From: an uncultured Caryophanales bacterium
GTDB lineage: Bacteria; Bacillota_I; Bacilli_A; RFN20; CAG-826
Assembly: GCA_947302535.1 (NCBI GenBank)
Contig: CAMYVX010000001.1
Span: 1-64,000 of the forward strand
DNA: 64,000 nucleotides
Direction: 5' to 3'
Positions 39,236 to 49,595 of the stretch are shown here, piece after piece; position 1 is the first letter of the stretch, and every line of letters begins with the position of its first letter. A model generated the notes under the pieces. It made no database searches, had not been told where the DNA came from, and worked only from the letters and a program-made list of their open reading frames with translations. The position numbers and the translations under genes were made by a program.

Positions 39236-40510
39236 ATGGTTAGCGATGAATTAATGTTAAAAGTTGAAAATGTCTCCAAAGTTTATAAGCTTGGTGAAAT
39301 TGGTGGTACAACACTTAGAGATGAGCTTCAAAGGGTGTGGGCCAAGATTAGAAAAAAAGAAGATCCAACGAAGAAAATTGGAGCAAAGAATTATAACAAA
39401 GGCGAAAAATTTAAAGCTCTCAACAATATTTCTTTTGAAGTTAAAAAAGGTGAAAGAATTGGAATTATTGGCCACAATGGTGCAGGAAAATCAACACTTT
39501 TAAAGCTTATTTCAAGAGTAACCGGACCAACAGATGGAAAGATTTATCTTAATGGTCGTGTAGCTTCTATGCTTGAGGTCGGAACGGGTTTCCATGAAGA
39601 ACTTACTGGTAGAGAAAATGTTTACTTAAATGGTGCAATACTTGGTATGACTAAAAAAGAAGTTGATGCCAAGATGGAAGACATCATTGAGTTTTCTGAA
39701 GTTAGACAGTTTATTGATACACCTGTTAAACGTTATTCTTCAGGTATGTATGTGAAATTAGCATTCTCAGTTGCTGCTCATCTTGATTCTGAGATTATGA
39801 TTATGGATGAAGTTTTGGCAGTTGGAGACATGGCTTTCCAAAATAAATGCTTAACGAAAATGAGAGATGTCTCCGAACAAGACGACAGAACAATTCTTTA
39901 TGTTTCTCACAACATGAATACGATTAGACAATTGTGCGATCGTGTAATCGTTCTAAATCATGGCGATATTGTTTTTGATGGTGATGTTGAGGAAGGAATT
40001 AAGAATTATTTAGGAGTTTATTCTGAAGACAAACTACCAGTTGAGTATGATATGTCTCAAAAAAAGAGAATTTACGAATTTGGTAAACACGCAAAACTTC
40101 TTTCATTGAAAATCTTGAACAAAGAGAACGCAACCTTTGAAGGAAATGAACCTTTAAATATGAAAATTACTGCGATTTCCTATAAAAAAATGTCTCGTGG
40201 TTGTTTTATCTTCTCTGTCTTGGATTCGAACGGAGCGAGAGTTGGCGCGACATCTACAAGTTATTTTACTGTGTCGGAGAATGAGACAGTGGAGAGAACA
40301 TTTTCACTTGATTTAACAAATCTTGCTTATGGAAGATATTTCATTTATGTGGCATTTGCCGATATCGGTGATGATGAATCAGTTATAGAGTACGATGATC
40401 CTGCTGTAAAAGTCTTTATTGAAATTGTTGATAAAAGAAAGACTGGATTCAAATGGGATAAAAAATATTACGGAAATGTATATTTTCCTCAAGCAAAGGA
40501 AATTTTATGA
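39236..40510 (+). CDS. ABC polysaccharide export ATPase with C-terminal extension (Wzt-like)
   Basis: IGIIGHNGAGKSTLLKLISRV, YSSGMYVKLAFSVAAHLDSEIMIMDEVLAVGD; ~170-aa beta-type C-terminal domain. Confidence 0.95.
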   Translation: MVSDELMLKVENVSKVYKLGEIGGTTLRDELQRVWAKIRKKEDPTKKIGAKNYNKGEKFKALNNISFEVKKGERIGIIGHNGAGKSTLLKLISRVTGPTDGKIYLNGRVASMLEVGTGFHEELTGRENVYLNGAILGMTKKEVDAKMEDIIEFSEVRQFIDTPVKRYSSGMYVKLAFSVAAHLDSEIMIMDEVLAVGDMAFQNKCLTKMRDVSEQDDRTILYVSHNMNTIRQLCDRVIVLNHGDIVFDGDVEEGIKNYLGVYSEDKLPVEYDMSQKKRIYEFGKHAKLLSLKILNKENATFEGNEPLNMKITAISYKKMSRGCFIFSVLDSNGARVGATSTSYFTVSENETVERTFSLDLTNLAYGRYFIYVAFADIGDDESVIEYDDPAVKVFIEIVDKRKTGFKWDKKYYGNVYFPQAKEIL

Positions 40511-41373
40511 AAATCATAGCGAGATGTCTCGAAAAAATAAAAACCCGTTTTCGCGAATCGTCATCTTACAGAAATAAGCAAACTATAAACGGAAAAAAAG
40601 TTATTAAATACGCCGTCAATATAGAATATTCCAATTTTCCTGTTGGTGCGCCTTTAAACATTGGTGATACCTTATCGCAAACAATTTATGAATACTTGAA
40701 AGCAAAATATAGTTTAGTGGAAAAGAAACATAAGAAGACTATACATTTGAATATGGTTGGTTCAATAATCGGTTTCAAAAGCTATGACGCGACAATTTGG
40801 GGTAGTGGTATCTTACAAGAGAGTTTCGAAGACAAGATTCAATATCGATCAAAATTCGTTAAATATGACATTAGAGCTGTAAGAGGGCCTTTAACACGTG
40901 AGGTACTTTTAAGATGCGGTTATGATTGTCCTAAAGTTTATGGTGATCCGGCAATTTTGCTTCCTTTGATTTACACTCCTAACAATATAACTAAACACTA
41001 TGGAGTTTCAGTCGTTAGGCATTACAATGATAAAACCATTATTCCTAACGAATTTCACGAAATAAGTGTTGCAACAGACGATTATAGGAATTTTGTTGAT
41101 GAGATCTGTGCTTCCGAACTTGTGATATCCTCGTCCTTGCATGGATTAATTATTGCTGAAACATATGGAATACCTACAATTTGGTTTAATCCTTATGGAC
41201 AAGACGATTTTAAATATAGAGACTGGTATTTATCAATTGGTGTGGAAAATCCCGCAAAAATTCATAGTATTTCTGAAATTAGCAATATAAAAAATGTTGG
41301 TTTAGAAAAGAAAATATCTAAGCTCATTGAACCGTTGTTACAGTCTTTTCCTTTTGAATTTTGGAGTAAATAA
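40507..41373 (+). CDS. Polysaccharide pyruvyl transferase family protein
   Basis: IWGSGILQESF, RAVRGPLTREVLLRCGYDCPKVYGDPAILLPL, ELVISSSLHGLIIAETYGIPTIW. Confidence 0.92.
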   Translation: MKIIARCLEKIKTRFRESSSYRNKQTINGKKVIKYAVNIEYSNFPVGAPLNIGDTLSQTIYEYLKAKYSLVEKKHKKTIHLNMVGSIIGFKSYDATIWGSGILQESFEDKIQYRSKFVKYDIRAVRGPLTREVLLRCGYDCPKVYGDPAILLPLIYTPNNITKHYGVSVVRHYNDKTIIPNEFHEISVATDDYRNFVDEICASELVISSSLHGLIIAETYGIPTIWFNPYGQDDFKYRDWYLSIGVENPAKIHSISEISNIKNVGLEKKISKLIEPLLQSFPFEFWSK

Positions 41374-41375
41374 TA

Positions 41376-42569
41376 ATGGAAAACAAGCCTCGTATAATTT
41401 TTGGAAAACCATATTTATCGTTTGAAGATGAGTATGTATTTTTGAATTGTGACGTTTCAATTAATAACGAAATAAAAACTTTCTGGTTTAAGTATGATAA
41501 GAAATTTGAGAAATACCTAGTTACTGAGTCTAACGAAGCTTTTGTTTTATCGTTCTTGCCTTATTGTATGAAGAAAAACGTTGATATTAAATGTGAGCAT
41601 CCAGTTAATGAAGTATTTAAGAATCAGATCGAAGAATATCTTATACCAACCTTGGCAAGAAATATTAAGAGTTACAATAAAATTGAAATTCAATCTCCGA
41701 TTAATAACATAACGTATGCCGGGAAAGGCGTTGCAGTTGGAATCAGTTGTGGTGTTGATTCAACATATACAATCTTAAAGAATGATAAAACCCACTCTAA
41801 AGATAGCGGTTTGAATATAAACTATGTAACATTTTTTAACGCCGGGTCTTCTGGTTCTTCAGAAAAAAGTTATGACTTATATAATAAGAGACTCGAAGAA
41901 GTAAAAAAGGCCGCTGAATTTTTAGGGTTAGAATTAATCGCTGTTGATACTAATATTAATTCGATTTATGTTGATTTTGATTATGAATCTGTTCATTCTT
42001 ACAGAACTCTTTCGATTCCTTTAACATTGCAGAAGCTCTTTTCAAGATATTACTATTCAAGCTCGTTTGTTTTTGAGGACTTTAAGTTCGATGATAAAGA
42101 TCCAACATATCATGATTTGCTGACTATGATATGCGTGAGTACACCGTCTTTAACTTTTATGGTTGTGGGTGGTGAAGTTACAAGAATTGAAAAAGTAAAA
42201 TTCATATCACAGTTTGATTTTCCAAAACATTTTTTGAATGTTTGCGTACGAAAAGAAACAAATTGTTCAAAATGTTTTAAGTGCATAAGAACAATGTTAG
42301 ATTTATATTTAATCGGAAAATTAGATGAATTTAATGCTGTTTTTGATGTTGACCATTTTCATTCACATTTTGATGAATATGTAGTTTATGCAATCGAGCA
42401 CAGACAAGATATTGATATGCCTGAAATCTATGAACATCTTTGTGCAAGAAAAGCAATTAAACATAAGCATAGACGTGCGGTTAGAGTTAATCGGTTGAAA
42501 AGGATGATACTAGGAACCTTCATTGGAAGTATCTATAAGAAGTTAAAACATCAAGAGGGTAAGAAGTAA
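41376..42569 (+). CDS. PP-loop ATPase-like protein with Cys cluster in capsule locus
   Basis: VGISCGVDSTYTIL PP-loop-like; QueC-reminiscent C-terminal NCSKCFKCIRTM. Confidence 0.6.
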   Translation: MENKPRIIFGKPYLSFEDEYVFLNCDVSINNEIKTFWFKYDKKFEKYLVTESNEAFVLSFLPYCMKKNVDIKCEHPVNEVFKNQIEEYLIPTLARNIKSYNKIEIQSPINNITYAGKGVAVGISCGVDSTYTILKNDKTHSKDSGLNINYVTFFNAGSSGSSEKSYDLYNKRLEEVKKAAEFLGLELIAVDTNINSIYVDFDYESVHSYRTLSIPLTLQKLFSRYYYSSSFVFEDFKFDDKDPTYHDLLTMICVSTPSLTFMVVGGEVTRIEKVKFISQFDFPKHFLNVCVRKETNCSKCFKCIRTMLDLYLIGKLDEFNAVFDVDHFHSHFDEYVVYAIEHRQDIDMPEIYEHLCARKAIKHKHRRAVRVNRLKRMILGTFIGSIYKKLKHQEGKK

Positions 42570-42575
42570 TTTAAA

Positions 42576-43811
42576 ATGAAAAAGATTTTATTGATTCCAA
42601 GCCAATCATTTCCTATTCCGGCTGTTAAGGGTGGTGCAGTCGAAACTTTGCTGACTCAACTAATCGAAGAAAACGAGAAAAATAAGAGAGCTCAATTATT
42701 TGTTGTCTCTAAAGATGACGAGGAAGCAAAAAAGTTTAAGTTTGATTATTCAAAAATCTTTTATTTCAACAAAAAAAGTTCATCTTTTGGTTTTTCCGTA
42801 ATTTGTTTCTTTAGAAAACTTATCTTTAATCGATTAACAAGAAGGATTTTTAAAAAAGCAAAATACGGATTTAGAGAGTTAAACTATTTTGGTTATAGGT
42901 GCGCAAAAATAGCGAAAAAGATTAAACCGGATATCGTTGTTTCTGAAAGTTACGACCATGTTCATAGATTGTGGCCTTTGGTAAAACTTGTTGGAAAAGA
43001 CAACTTTTACTATCATTTGCACTATACGAAACAGGAAGTTTTGGATGTTAGAAAAATGATGCCCAATACCATTGCAATAAGTGAATTTGTTTTAGACAAC
43101 TGGGCAAAAGATAAAACTATTGGCGGGAGAAATGTTGTTTTATATAACGGAATCGATCTTGCTTCATTTGATTGCAAACTTTCTGCAGATGATATTTCAT
43201 TATTGAGAAAATCATTTAGTCTAAATGACTCCGATTTTGTTGTTCTATTTACTGGCAGATTAAGACCACACAAAGGTGTTTTAGAATTGTTGAGAGCTTT
43301 TAACAATATTGAATCTAATGATATCAAACTCATATTAGCAGGTGACTTTCTTTCTGAATCAAAAGAACACAATATTGATGAAAGCGAATTTGAAAACAAG
43401 TGTCTAGAAATTATTAGCCATAATAAAAATATCATTAGAACTGGAAATGTTGATTATAAAGAAATTAATAAACTCTATTTTCTGAGTGATATACAGATAA
43501 TTCCGTCTATGTGGGAAGAAGGGGCCGGTCTTGTTGCAATAGAAGGAATGGCAAGTGGACTTCCTTTAATAATAACTAACTCTGGAGGAATGCCAGAATA
43601 TACCGGGAAAGAGTGCGCAATTATTTTAGAAAGAGATTCTAATTTAATAAATAACATTTCCGAATCAATATTGAAGTTATATTCCAACAAGGAATTGCGA
43701 GAGAAGATGTCTCAGGCGGTTAGAAACAGATCAAAATTATTTTCCAAAGAGCATTATTATCAACAATATATGAATATCCTTTTAGGGGAGGATGAAAAAG
43801 GTGCAAAATAG
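42576..43811 (+). CDS. Glycosyltransferase family 4
   Basis: VLFTGRLRPHKGVLELLRAF, PSMWEEGAGLVAIEGMASGLPLIITNSGGMPE. Confidence 0.94.
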   Translation: MKKILLIPSQSFPIPAVKGGAVETLLTQLIEENEKNKRAQLFVVSKDDEEAKKFKFDYSKIFYFNKKSSSFGFSVICFFRKLIFNRLTRRIFKKAKYGFRELNYFGYRCAKIAKKIKPDIVVSESYDHVHRLWPLVKLVGKDNFYYHLHYTKQEVLDVRKMMPNTIAISEFVLDNWAKDKTIGGRNVVLYNGIDLASFDCKLSADDISLLRKSFSLNDSDFVVLFTGRLRPHKGVLELLRAFNNIESNDIKLILAGDFLSESKEHNIDESEFENKCLEIISHNKNIIRTGNVDYKEINKLYFLSDIQIIPSMWEEGAGLVAIEGMASGLPLIITNSGGMPEYTGKECAIILERDSNLINNISESILKLYSNKELREKMSQAVRNRSKLFSKEHYYQQYMNILLGEDEKGAK

Positions 43812-44799
43812 TTTACTATTTTCTATTATTTGTCCTATTTATAATGCTGAAAAAAGTTTAGTTTCTGCAATCAAATCTATTCTTAAACAAGATTATCTAA
43901 ATTGGGAATTGATATTAGTGGATGATGGCTCTACTGATTCTTCACCTTTAATCTGTGATTGCTATTGTAAAGGTGATAGTAGAATAAAAGTTATCCATAA
44001 ACCAAATGAAGGCCAAGCTAAAGCTAGATTTGAGGGTGTTCTTGTTTCAAATGGCGATTATTTACTGTTTTTAGATAGCGATGATCAATATGAGCCGAAT
44101 GCTTTAAGCATCTTAAAAAATAAAATTTCTAACACCTCCTTAGAAGCAATTGTATATAATGCCGTAATTATTTCAGACACCAAAAGGGGCTCAGTTTACG
44201 AGTTTGATTTAAGCAAAGTAGATTGTCCAATGGTGGAATGCTTTGGAAAACGAAGAGTCTCATATTTGTGGTCTATTTGTTTTAAAAAAGATTTTTTATT
44301 AAACATCGATCAAAATACCAAAGATACCTTTTTTAGGTTAAGCTACAGTGAAGATTTTTATCTTATTTATAACGTTATCAAAAATGTAAAATGTGATCGC
44401 TTTGGGATTATTGATGAAAAGTTATATCGTTATATTTATAACGAATCATCTATTACAAAAACTCAAAATGCCTCAAAACTTGTCGATAGATTTTATGTTT
44501 TTAATAACGTTTATAATGATATTTATAGGAACTATCCGAACCTATATAAATTAATAAGCGAATCAGACAAGGATGTTGCTGGTTGGACCTATTTATCTGC
44601 GGCCAGAAAGATAGCGGTAGAATACGACCATGAATGTTATCTACCGTTAATCAAACAAATTAGAACATCATTCTTGTTTAGACACATGAACAAGTTTAAA
44701 AAAGATAAATACAATATGGTTGGATACATTTTATTAAAATTAAAAATGTATAAACGATTTAGAAAATATATAATTAAAAAAGAAGGCAAAGCGAAATGA
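43792..44799 (+). CDS. Glycosyltransferase family 2
   Basis: FSIICPIYNAEKSLVSAIKSILKQDYLNWELILVDDGSTDSS, LFLDSDDQYEPNAL. Confidence 0.94.
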   Translation: MKKVQNSLLFSIICPIYNAEKSLVSAIKSILKQDYLNWELILVDDGSTDSSPLICDCYCKGDSRIKVIHKPNEGQAKARFEGVLVSNGDYLLFLDSDDQYEPNALSILKNKISNTSLEAIVYNAVIISDTKRGSVYEFDLSKVDCPMVECFGKRRVSYLWSICFKKDFLLNIDQNTKDTFFRLSYSEDFYLIYNVIKNVKCDRFGIIDEKLYRYIYNESSITKTQNASKLVDRFYVFNNVYNDIYRNYPNLYKLISESDKDVAGWTYLSAARKIAVEYDHECYLPLIKQIRTSFLFRHMNKFKKDKYNMVGYILLKLKMYKRFRKYIIKKEGKAK

Positions 44800-45887
44800 A
44801 AATTAATGTAACTAGATCATCAATGCCATCTTTTGAAGAATATTGTGAAGAAATAAAAGATATTTGGGAATCTAGATGGCTGACAAATCACGGTGTTAAA
44901 CTTCAAGAATTAGAAGAAAAGCTAAAAAAATATCTTGGAGTTAAAAATGTTGTGATGTACACAAACGGTCATTTAGCGTTAGAGGCCGCTATTTCGTATT
45001 TTTATTTCCCTAGAGGAAGCGAAATAATTACTACTCCATTTACTTTTGTGAGCACAACCAACTCCATTATTAGATGTGGAATGGTTCCAGTATTCTGTGA
45101 TATCAACGATAAAGACTACACGATTGATGTAACTAAAATAGAAGCATTAATTACAGATAAGACAGTCGCGATTATGCCTGTACATGTTTACGGCGATATT
45201 TGTGATGTAGAAGCAATTGAGAAAATTGCTAAAAAACATCATTTAAAGGTGATTTATGACGCTGCTCACGCCTTTGGAGTTAGATATAAAAATAGAGGTA
45301 TTGCTAGTTATGGAGAAATCTCTATGTTTAGTTTCCACGCTACAAAAGTATTCCACACCATTGAAGGTGGATGTTTGTGTTTTAATGATGATTCTATGAA
45401 ATTACCTTTAGAACAACAAAAAGACTTTGGAATCGTGGACGCCGAGCGCTGCGATTATGCTGGTGGCAACGCCAAAATGAATGAATTCCAAGCTTCTATG
45501 GGATTATGTAACTTAAGACATATTGATGAATATATCTCCTCTCGAAAAAAGGCCGTAGAGCAATATCAAAAAAGATTATCGGGAATTAAAGGTATTAGCT
45601 TATTAAAACCTCAAGAAGATGTTTTATCTAATTATGCTTATTTACCAGTTATTTTTGATGACTATAAAAAGAGTAGAGATCAAATTAAAGATGAACTCGC
45701 TAAAGATGATATTGGAGCGAGGAAATATTTCTATCCAATAACTAATGAATGTTCTTATTCGAAAGGTAAATATAAAGGAGACACTCCAATCGCAGAGTCG
45801 ATTTCTAAAAAAGTATTAACATTGCCTTTATACTCTGATTTATCAATTGAGGAAGTAAATCTAATTTGCGATATTATTCTAAAATAA
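44796..45887 (+). CDS. DegT/DnrJ/EryC1/StrS aminotransferase
   Basis: MYTNGHLALEAAISYFY, TPFTFVSTTNSIIRCGMVPVFCDI, DAAHAFGVRYKNRGIASYGEISMFSFHATKVFHTIEGG. Confidence 0.95.
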   Translation: MKINVTRSSMPSFEEYCEEIKDIWESRWLTNHGVKLQELEEKLKKYLGVKNVVMYTNGHLALEAAISYFYFPRGSEIITTPFTFVSTTNSIIRCGMVPVFCDINDKDYTIDVTKIEALITDKTVAIMPVHVYGDICDVEAIEKIAKKHHLKVIYDAAHAFGVRYKNRGIASYGEISMFSFHATKVFHTIEGGCLCFNDDSMKLPLEQQKDFGIVDAERCDYAGGNAKMNEFQASMGLCNLRHIDEYISSRKKAVEQYQKRLSGIKGISLLKPQEDVLSNYAYLPVIFDDYKKSRDQIKDELAKDDIGARKYFYPITNECSYSKGKYKGDTPIAESISKKVLTLPLYSDLSIEEVNLICDIILK

Positions 45888-45888
45888 T

Positions 45889-46809
45889 ATGAGTGTAGCA
45901 AGTAAAATCTGTTATCGTTTAAAATTAAAAAAATACTTCAAGAAAGTTGAATGTTTTTTAGATGACGGATATTACACTTTAAATGATAAAACAATAAAAC
46001 GAATTAACAAAAAAGACGTTTCATTTTATCGCCGTTTTAAAGTATCTTCTAACAATAACAAATTAGCGAATTATAACTCTGGCAGTTTGTTTTTTACAAA
46101 GTATAAAGCAGGTTTATTAACTGATGATAAAGCTTTTTATTTTATAAATAACAAAGATAGATATGGATTATACAAAACAAATTATTCTCGCTATATCGAT
46201 AGGCTTGTTTATCCATGTATAAGCTTAGAATTTGTTGACGGTAAAATGCTAGTTATTGCCCCAATCGTAAAAGGGTTATTGATTAAAGATTGTTCTCGAT
46301 TTGAAATCTTTCTAGATAAGTTATTTGATTTTGCTAGTAAATCTCAATACGAATATAAAGACGCTGTTGAGAGTGAAATAAAACTTCCATGGTATGTTCA
46401 ACATGGGGACTGTAAAAACGCTAACATCATATGGAATGAAGATAACAAAAATTTCACAATGATTGATTTAGAGGCAATTGATATATACCCGCCTTTATAT
46501 GATGTCTTTTATTATCTTTTTATTGCCAAAAAAGAAGAGTCTATTTCAATTTTAAATAGTGATGAATTTAACAAAAAAGTTAGAGGCTTTTATTCTAGAT
46601 TAACAAAAGATGTTCCAGACAACATTCTAGATATTACCTTAGCTAATTATGCTTACTACACCTCATCTAAAGTTAGTAAAGGTGTTGAATTATATGAGTA
46701 CGATTTTTATTTGTTTTGGAGACATTTCGATTCTTTTGATAAATACCCATTAACTCAAAAAGTATTAAAGGAATACGAAAACAAACTTAAGGAATACAAG
46801 ATCAAATGA
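45889..46809 (+). CDS. APH/choline-kinase-like phosphotransferase
   Basis: WYVQHGDCKNANIIWNEDNKNFTMIDLEAIDIYPPLYDVFYYLF. Confidence 0.7.
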   Translation: MSVASKICYRLKLKKYFKKVECFLDDGYYTLNDKTIKRINKKDVSFYRRFKVSSNNNKLANYNSGSLFFTKYKAGLLTDDKAFYFINNKDRYGLYKTNYSRYIDRLVYPCISLEFVDGKMLVIAPIVKGLLIKDCSRFEIFLDKLFDFASKSQYEYKDAVESEIKLPWYVQHGDCKNANIIWNEDNKNFTMIDLEAIDIYPPLYDVFYYLFIAKKEESISILNSDEFNKKVRGFYSRLTKDVPDNILDITLANYAYYTSSKVSKGVELYEYDFYLFWRHFDSFDKYPLTQKVLKEYENKLKEYKIK

Positions 46810-47831
46810 TTAATATTGATGAGATTATTAAAAATAAAAATTTAAAACCTATTGCTGAAGCATTTAATCCTTCTAAAGAGGTTATGGTCAGTGTTTTTTG
46901 TTTAACATATAACCAAGAAAAATATATTAAAGAGGCTTTAGATTCATTTTTAAATCAACTTGTTGATTTTAATGTTGAAATAGTAGTGCACGATGACGCT
47001 TCCACCGATAATACTCAAAATATTTTGAAAGAATATTCAAAAAAATATCCAAATGTTGTTAAGGTATTCTTTGAGAAAGATAATCAATATTCTAAAGTCG
47101 GAGACACAATTGAAATTGAAAGAATTCATATCAAAAACACTAAAGGAAAATATATTGCTTCTTGTGAAGGTGATGATTATTGGACCGATCCTTATAAACT
47201 AGTTTTACAAGTTAATGCGCTTGAAAATAATTCAAACTGCTATTTTTCTACCCATAGAGTGACAATTAACAATTTACTAGAACCAGATAAAATAGATATT
47301 CTCCCGAACTTTAAAAGAAAAACAGGAATCATTCATCAAAAAGAGTTTGTAGATATGGTTAATAATGATTATCCATTTCAGACAAGCTGCTATTTTATGA
47401 AAAAGGAATTTTATGAAAAGTTTCTTTTAGACAGACCTCTATATTCTCAAATAATACCAACCTCAGATGAGGCGGTCATGTATTATTTTGGTAATCTCGG
47501 CGATGTCTATTTTATTGATAGAGTTATGTCTTGTTGGAGAAAGTTTACCGAGAATAGTTGGAACGTCACCAATCTTATTAACGCAGATTCTAATGCACAA
47601 AATGAACGTAGAAGAAAATTTGCTAAAGGGATAATCGAATATTACCGATATAGTGGGGAGAGATTTCCTTCTTGTACTGAAAGAGCAAATCGCTTGATGA
47701 TCGACACATATTTATCAGAAGGAAACTTAAAAGGCTTATTTGAAAATAAAAGCATGAGAAAGACTCTTAAACGTCAAGGACGTATAAGGTATTATAAACT
47801 TAGAATTAAAATGATTTTAAAGCATTGCTAA
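46806..47831 (+). CDS. Glycosyltransferase family 2
   Basis: VSVFCLTYNQEKYIKEALDSFLNQLVDFNVEIVVHDDASTDNT, GDDYWTDPYKL. Confidence 0.92.
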   Translation: MINIDEIIKNKNLKPIAEAFNPSKEVMVSVFCLTYNQEKYIKEALDSFLNQLVDFNVEIVVHDDASTDNTQNILKEYSKKYPNVVKVFFEKDNQYSKVGDTIEIERIHIKNTKGKYIASCEGDDYWTDPYKLVLQVNALENNSNCYFSTHRVTINNLLEPDKIDILPNFKRKTGIIHQKEFVDMVNNDYPFQTSCYFMKKEFYEKFLLDRPLYSQIIPTSDEAVMYYFGNLGDVYFIDRVMSCWRKFTENSWNVTNLINADSNAQNERRRKFAKGIIEYYRYSGERFPSCTERANRLMIDTYLSEGNLKGLFENKSMRKTLKRQGRIRYYKLRIKMILKHC

Positions 47832-47843
47832 CAGGGAAAAAAC

Positions 47844-49595
47844 ATGGAAATAAACATAATTCATCCAGATATTTCAACTAATTATAAAATTAAAAAACGA
47901 TACCTTAAAAAAAGGGTCAATCGAACATTTTTAAGGCACAGGTCAGAGCATAAAAAAGCTTGCCGAGATTATAAAAACTTTATCCATGACAACAAATTAT
48001 TTTGTTCTACTCCTTCTGGAATAACAAACAAGAAAATAGTTGTTTATACGTGTATTTTCGGTGGATATGATGATCCGCCACGAATTCTAAAAAAGGACCC
48101 TAACTGTGATTATTATATTATTACAGATCTTCCAAAAGAAAAATGTGGTGATTGGGCTAAATTAGATTTAACTTTGCCTAAACAGCAGGCTGAAGACAAG
48201 ACTATGTTAAATAGGTTTTTTAAGATAAATCCTCAAAATATAGAGCTATTTGAAAAATATGAGTATTCGATTTACCTTGATGGAAATATTGATGTTATTG
48301 GTGAATTAACCCCGTATATTTATCTTCTAAATGATAAAGTTCTTGGAGCATATTTGCATCCTAATAGAAATTGCATATATCAGGAGGCAAAAAAATTATC
48401 CTTGCGCAAAGCGCCCAGAGAGTTGCTTTTTCCTCGAGTTGATAGGTATAGAAGTGAAGGATTTCCTGAGAATTTTGGCTTAACTCACAATTGCTTTTTA
48501 GTGAGAAAACACAATGACAACAAATGTATTAAGTTAATGAAATTGTGGTGGGAAGAGACTTCAAGCAACGTCCATAGAGATCAACTGTCTTTAATGTACT
48601 GTGTGTGGAAAATTGGAATGACAATTAATGATTTGGCGTTATTTGGATCTAATGTTGATTTTTCTTGTTCTTTAAATGTTAAGCCACATAACCATTCGTT
48701 TAAAAAGAAAGCAACAATAAAAACAAGAATCAGCGATTACATCTATAATTTAATTACAAAAGGACGATTCAGCGACAGTTTTGCTGTTCGGTTTTTGTAT
48801 AAACGTAAATATGGCAAGAAAATGAATATAAAAGATCCCATTTCTTTTTCGGAGAAGATAAACTGGTTAAAAATATATAATCACAATCCATTACTAACTT
48901 ATGTTGCCGATAAAGCAACTTTTAAAAAATATGTTTCTAAAAAATTAGGGGATGATAACTATACTTTTAAAACTTTTGGTATATATAAAAATGTAGAAGA
49001 AATAGATTTATCTGCATTACCTCCATCATTTGTTATAAAAGCAACACACGATTCTGGAAGTATTATGATCGTTAAAGACAAAAAATATTTTGACAAAGAA
49101 TATGCGGTTAAATGGTTCAACCAGAAATTATCTAAAAATTACTATTTCAGAAATAGAGAATGGTCTTATAAGAATGTGATTCCTCAACTAATTGTTGAAG
49201 AGTATATAAGCGAGTTGTCTGACATCAATAGTGTAGAATACAAATTTTTTACTTCTTTTGGAGATACAAAATTTCTAAGTGTTCAATCAGGAAAAATACA
49301 CACTGACGAGGAAATGAGCAATTTCTTTGATTCTGAATTTAATCCAATTGATGTAAGTGTATCACATGAAAAAAGAAATAATAGAGTATTTAAACAACCA
49401 ACACAGTTTGGCGAAATGAAAAAGATAGCCAAATTGGTTTCTAGCGATTTTCCTTTTGCAAGAGTAGATTTTTGTATTATTGGTGGGGGGTTATATTTGA
49501 CCGAAATAACTTTTTATCCTCATGCAGGATTTATTAATTTTGTTCCAGATGAGTACGATACAGTTTTCGGAAAAATGATTGATATAAAAAAATGA
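47844..49595 (+). CDS. Bifunctional protein: DUF616/TOD1-MUCI70-like glycosyltransferase domain plus TupA-like ATP-grasp
   Basis: VVYTCIFGGYDDPPRILKKDPNCDYYIITD and SIYLDGNIDVIG (N-term); ISFSEKINWLKIYNHNPLLTYVADKATFKKYV...PPSFVIKATHDSGSIMIVKDK (C-term). Confidence 0.82.
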   Translation: MEINIIHPDISTNYKIKKRYLKKRVNRTFLRHRSEHKKACRDYKNFIHDNKLFCSTPSGITNKKIVVYTCIFGGYDDPPRILKKDPNCDYYIITDLPKEKCGDWAKLDLTLPKQQAEDKTMLNRFFKINPQNIELFEKYEYSIYLDGNIDVIGELTPYIYLLNDKVLGAYLHPNRNCIYQEAKKLSLRKAPRELLFPRVDRYRSEGFPENFGLTHNCFLVRKHNDNKCIKLMKLWWEETSSNVHRDQLSLMYCVWKIGMTINDLALFGSNVDFSCSLNVKPHNHSFKKKATIKTRISDYIYNLITKGRFSDSFAVRFLYKRKYGKKMNIKDPISFSEKINWLKIYNHNPLLTYVADKATFKKYVSKKLGDDNYTFKTFGIYKNVEEIDLSALPPSFVIKATHDSGSIMIVKDKKYFDKEYAVKWFNQKLSKNYYFRNREWSYKNVIPQLIVEEYISELSDINSVEYKFFTSFGDTKFLSVQSGKIHTDEEMSNFFDSEFNPIDVSVSHEKRNNRVFKQPTQFGEMKKIAKLVSSDFPFARVDFCIIGGGLYLTEITFYPHAGFINFVPDEYDTVFGKMIDIKK

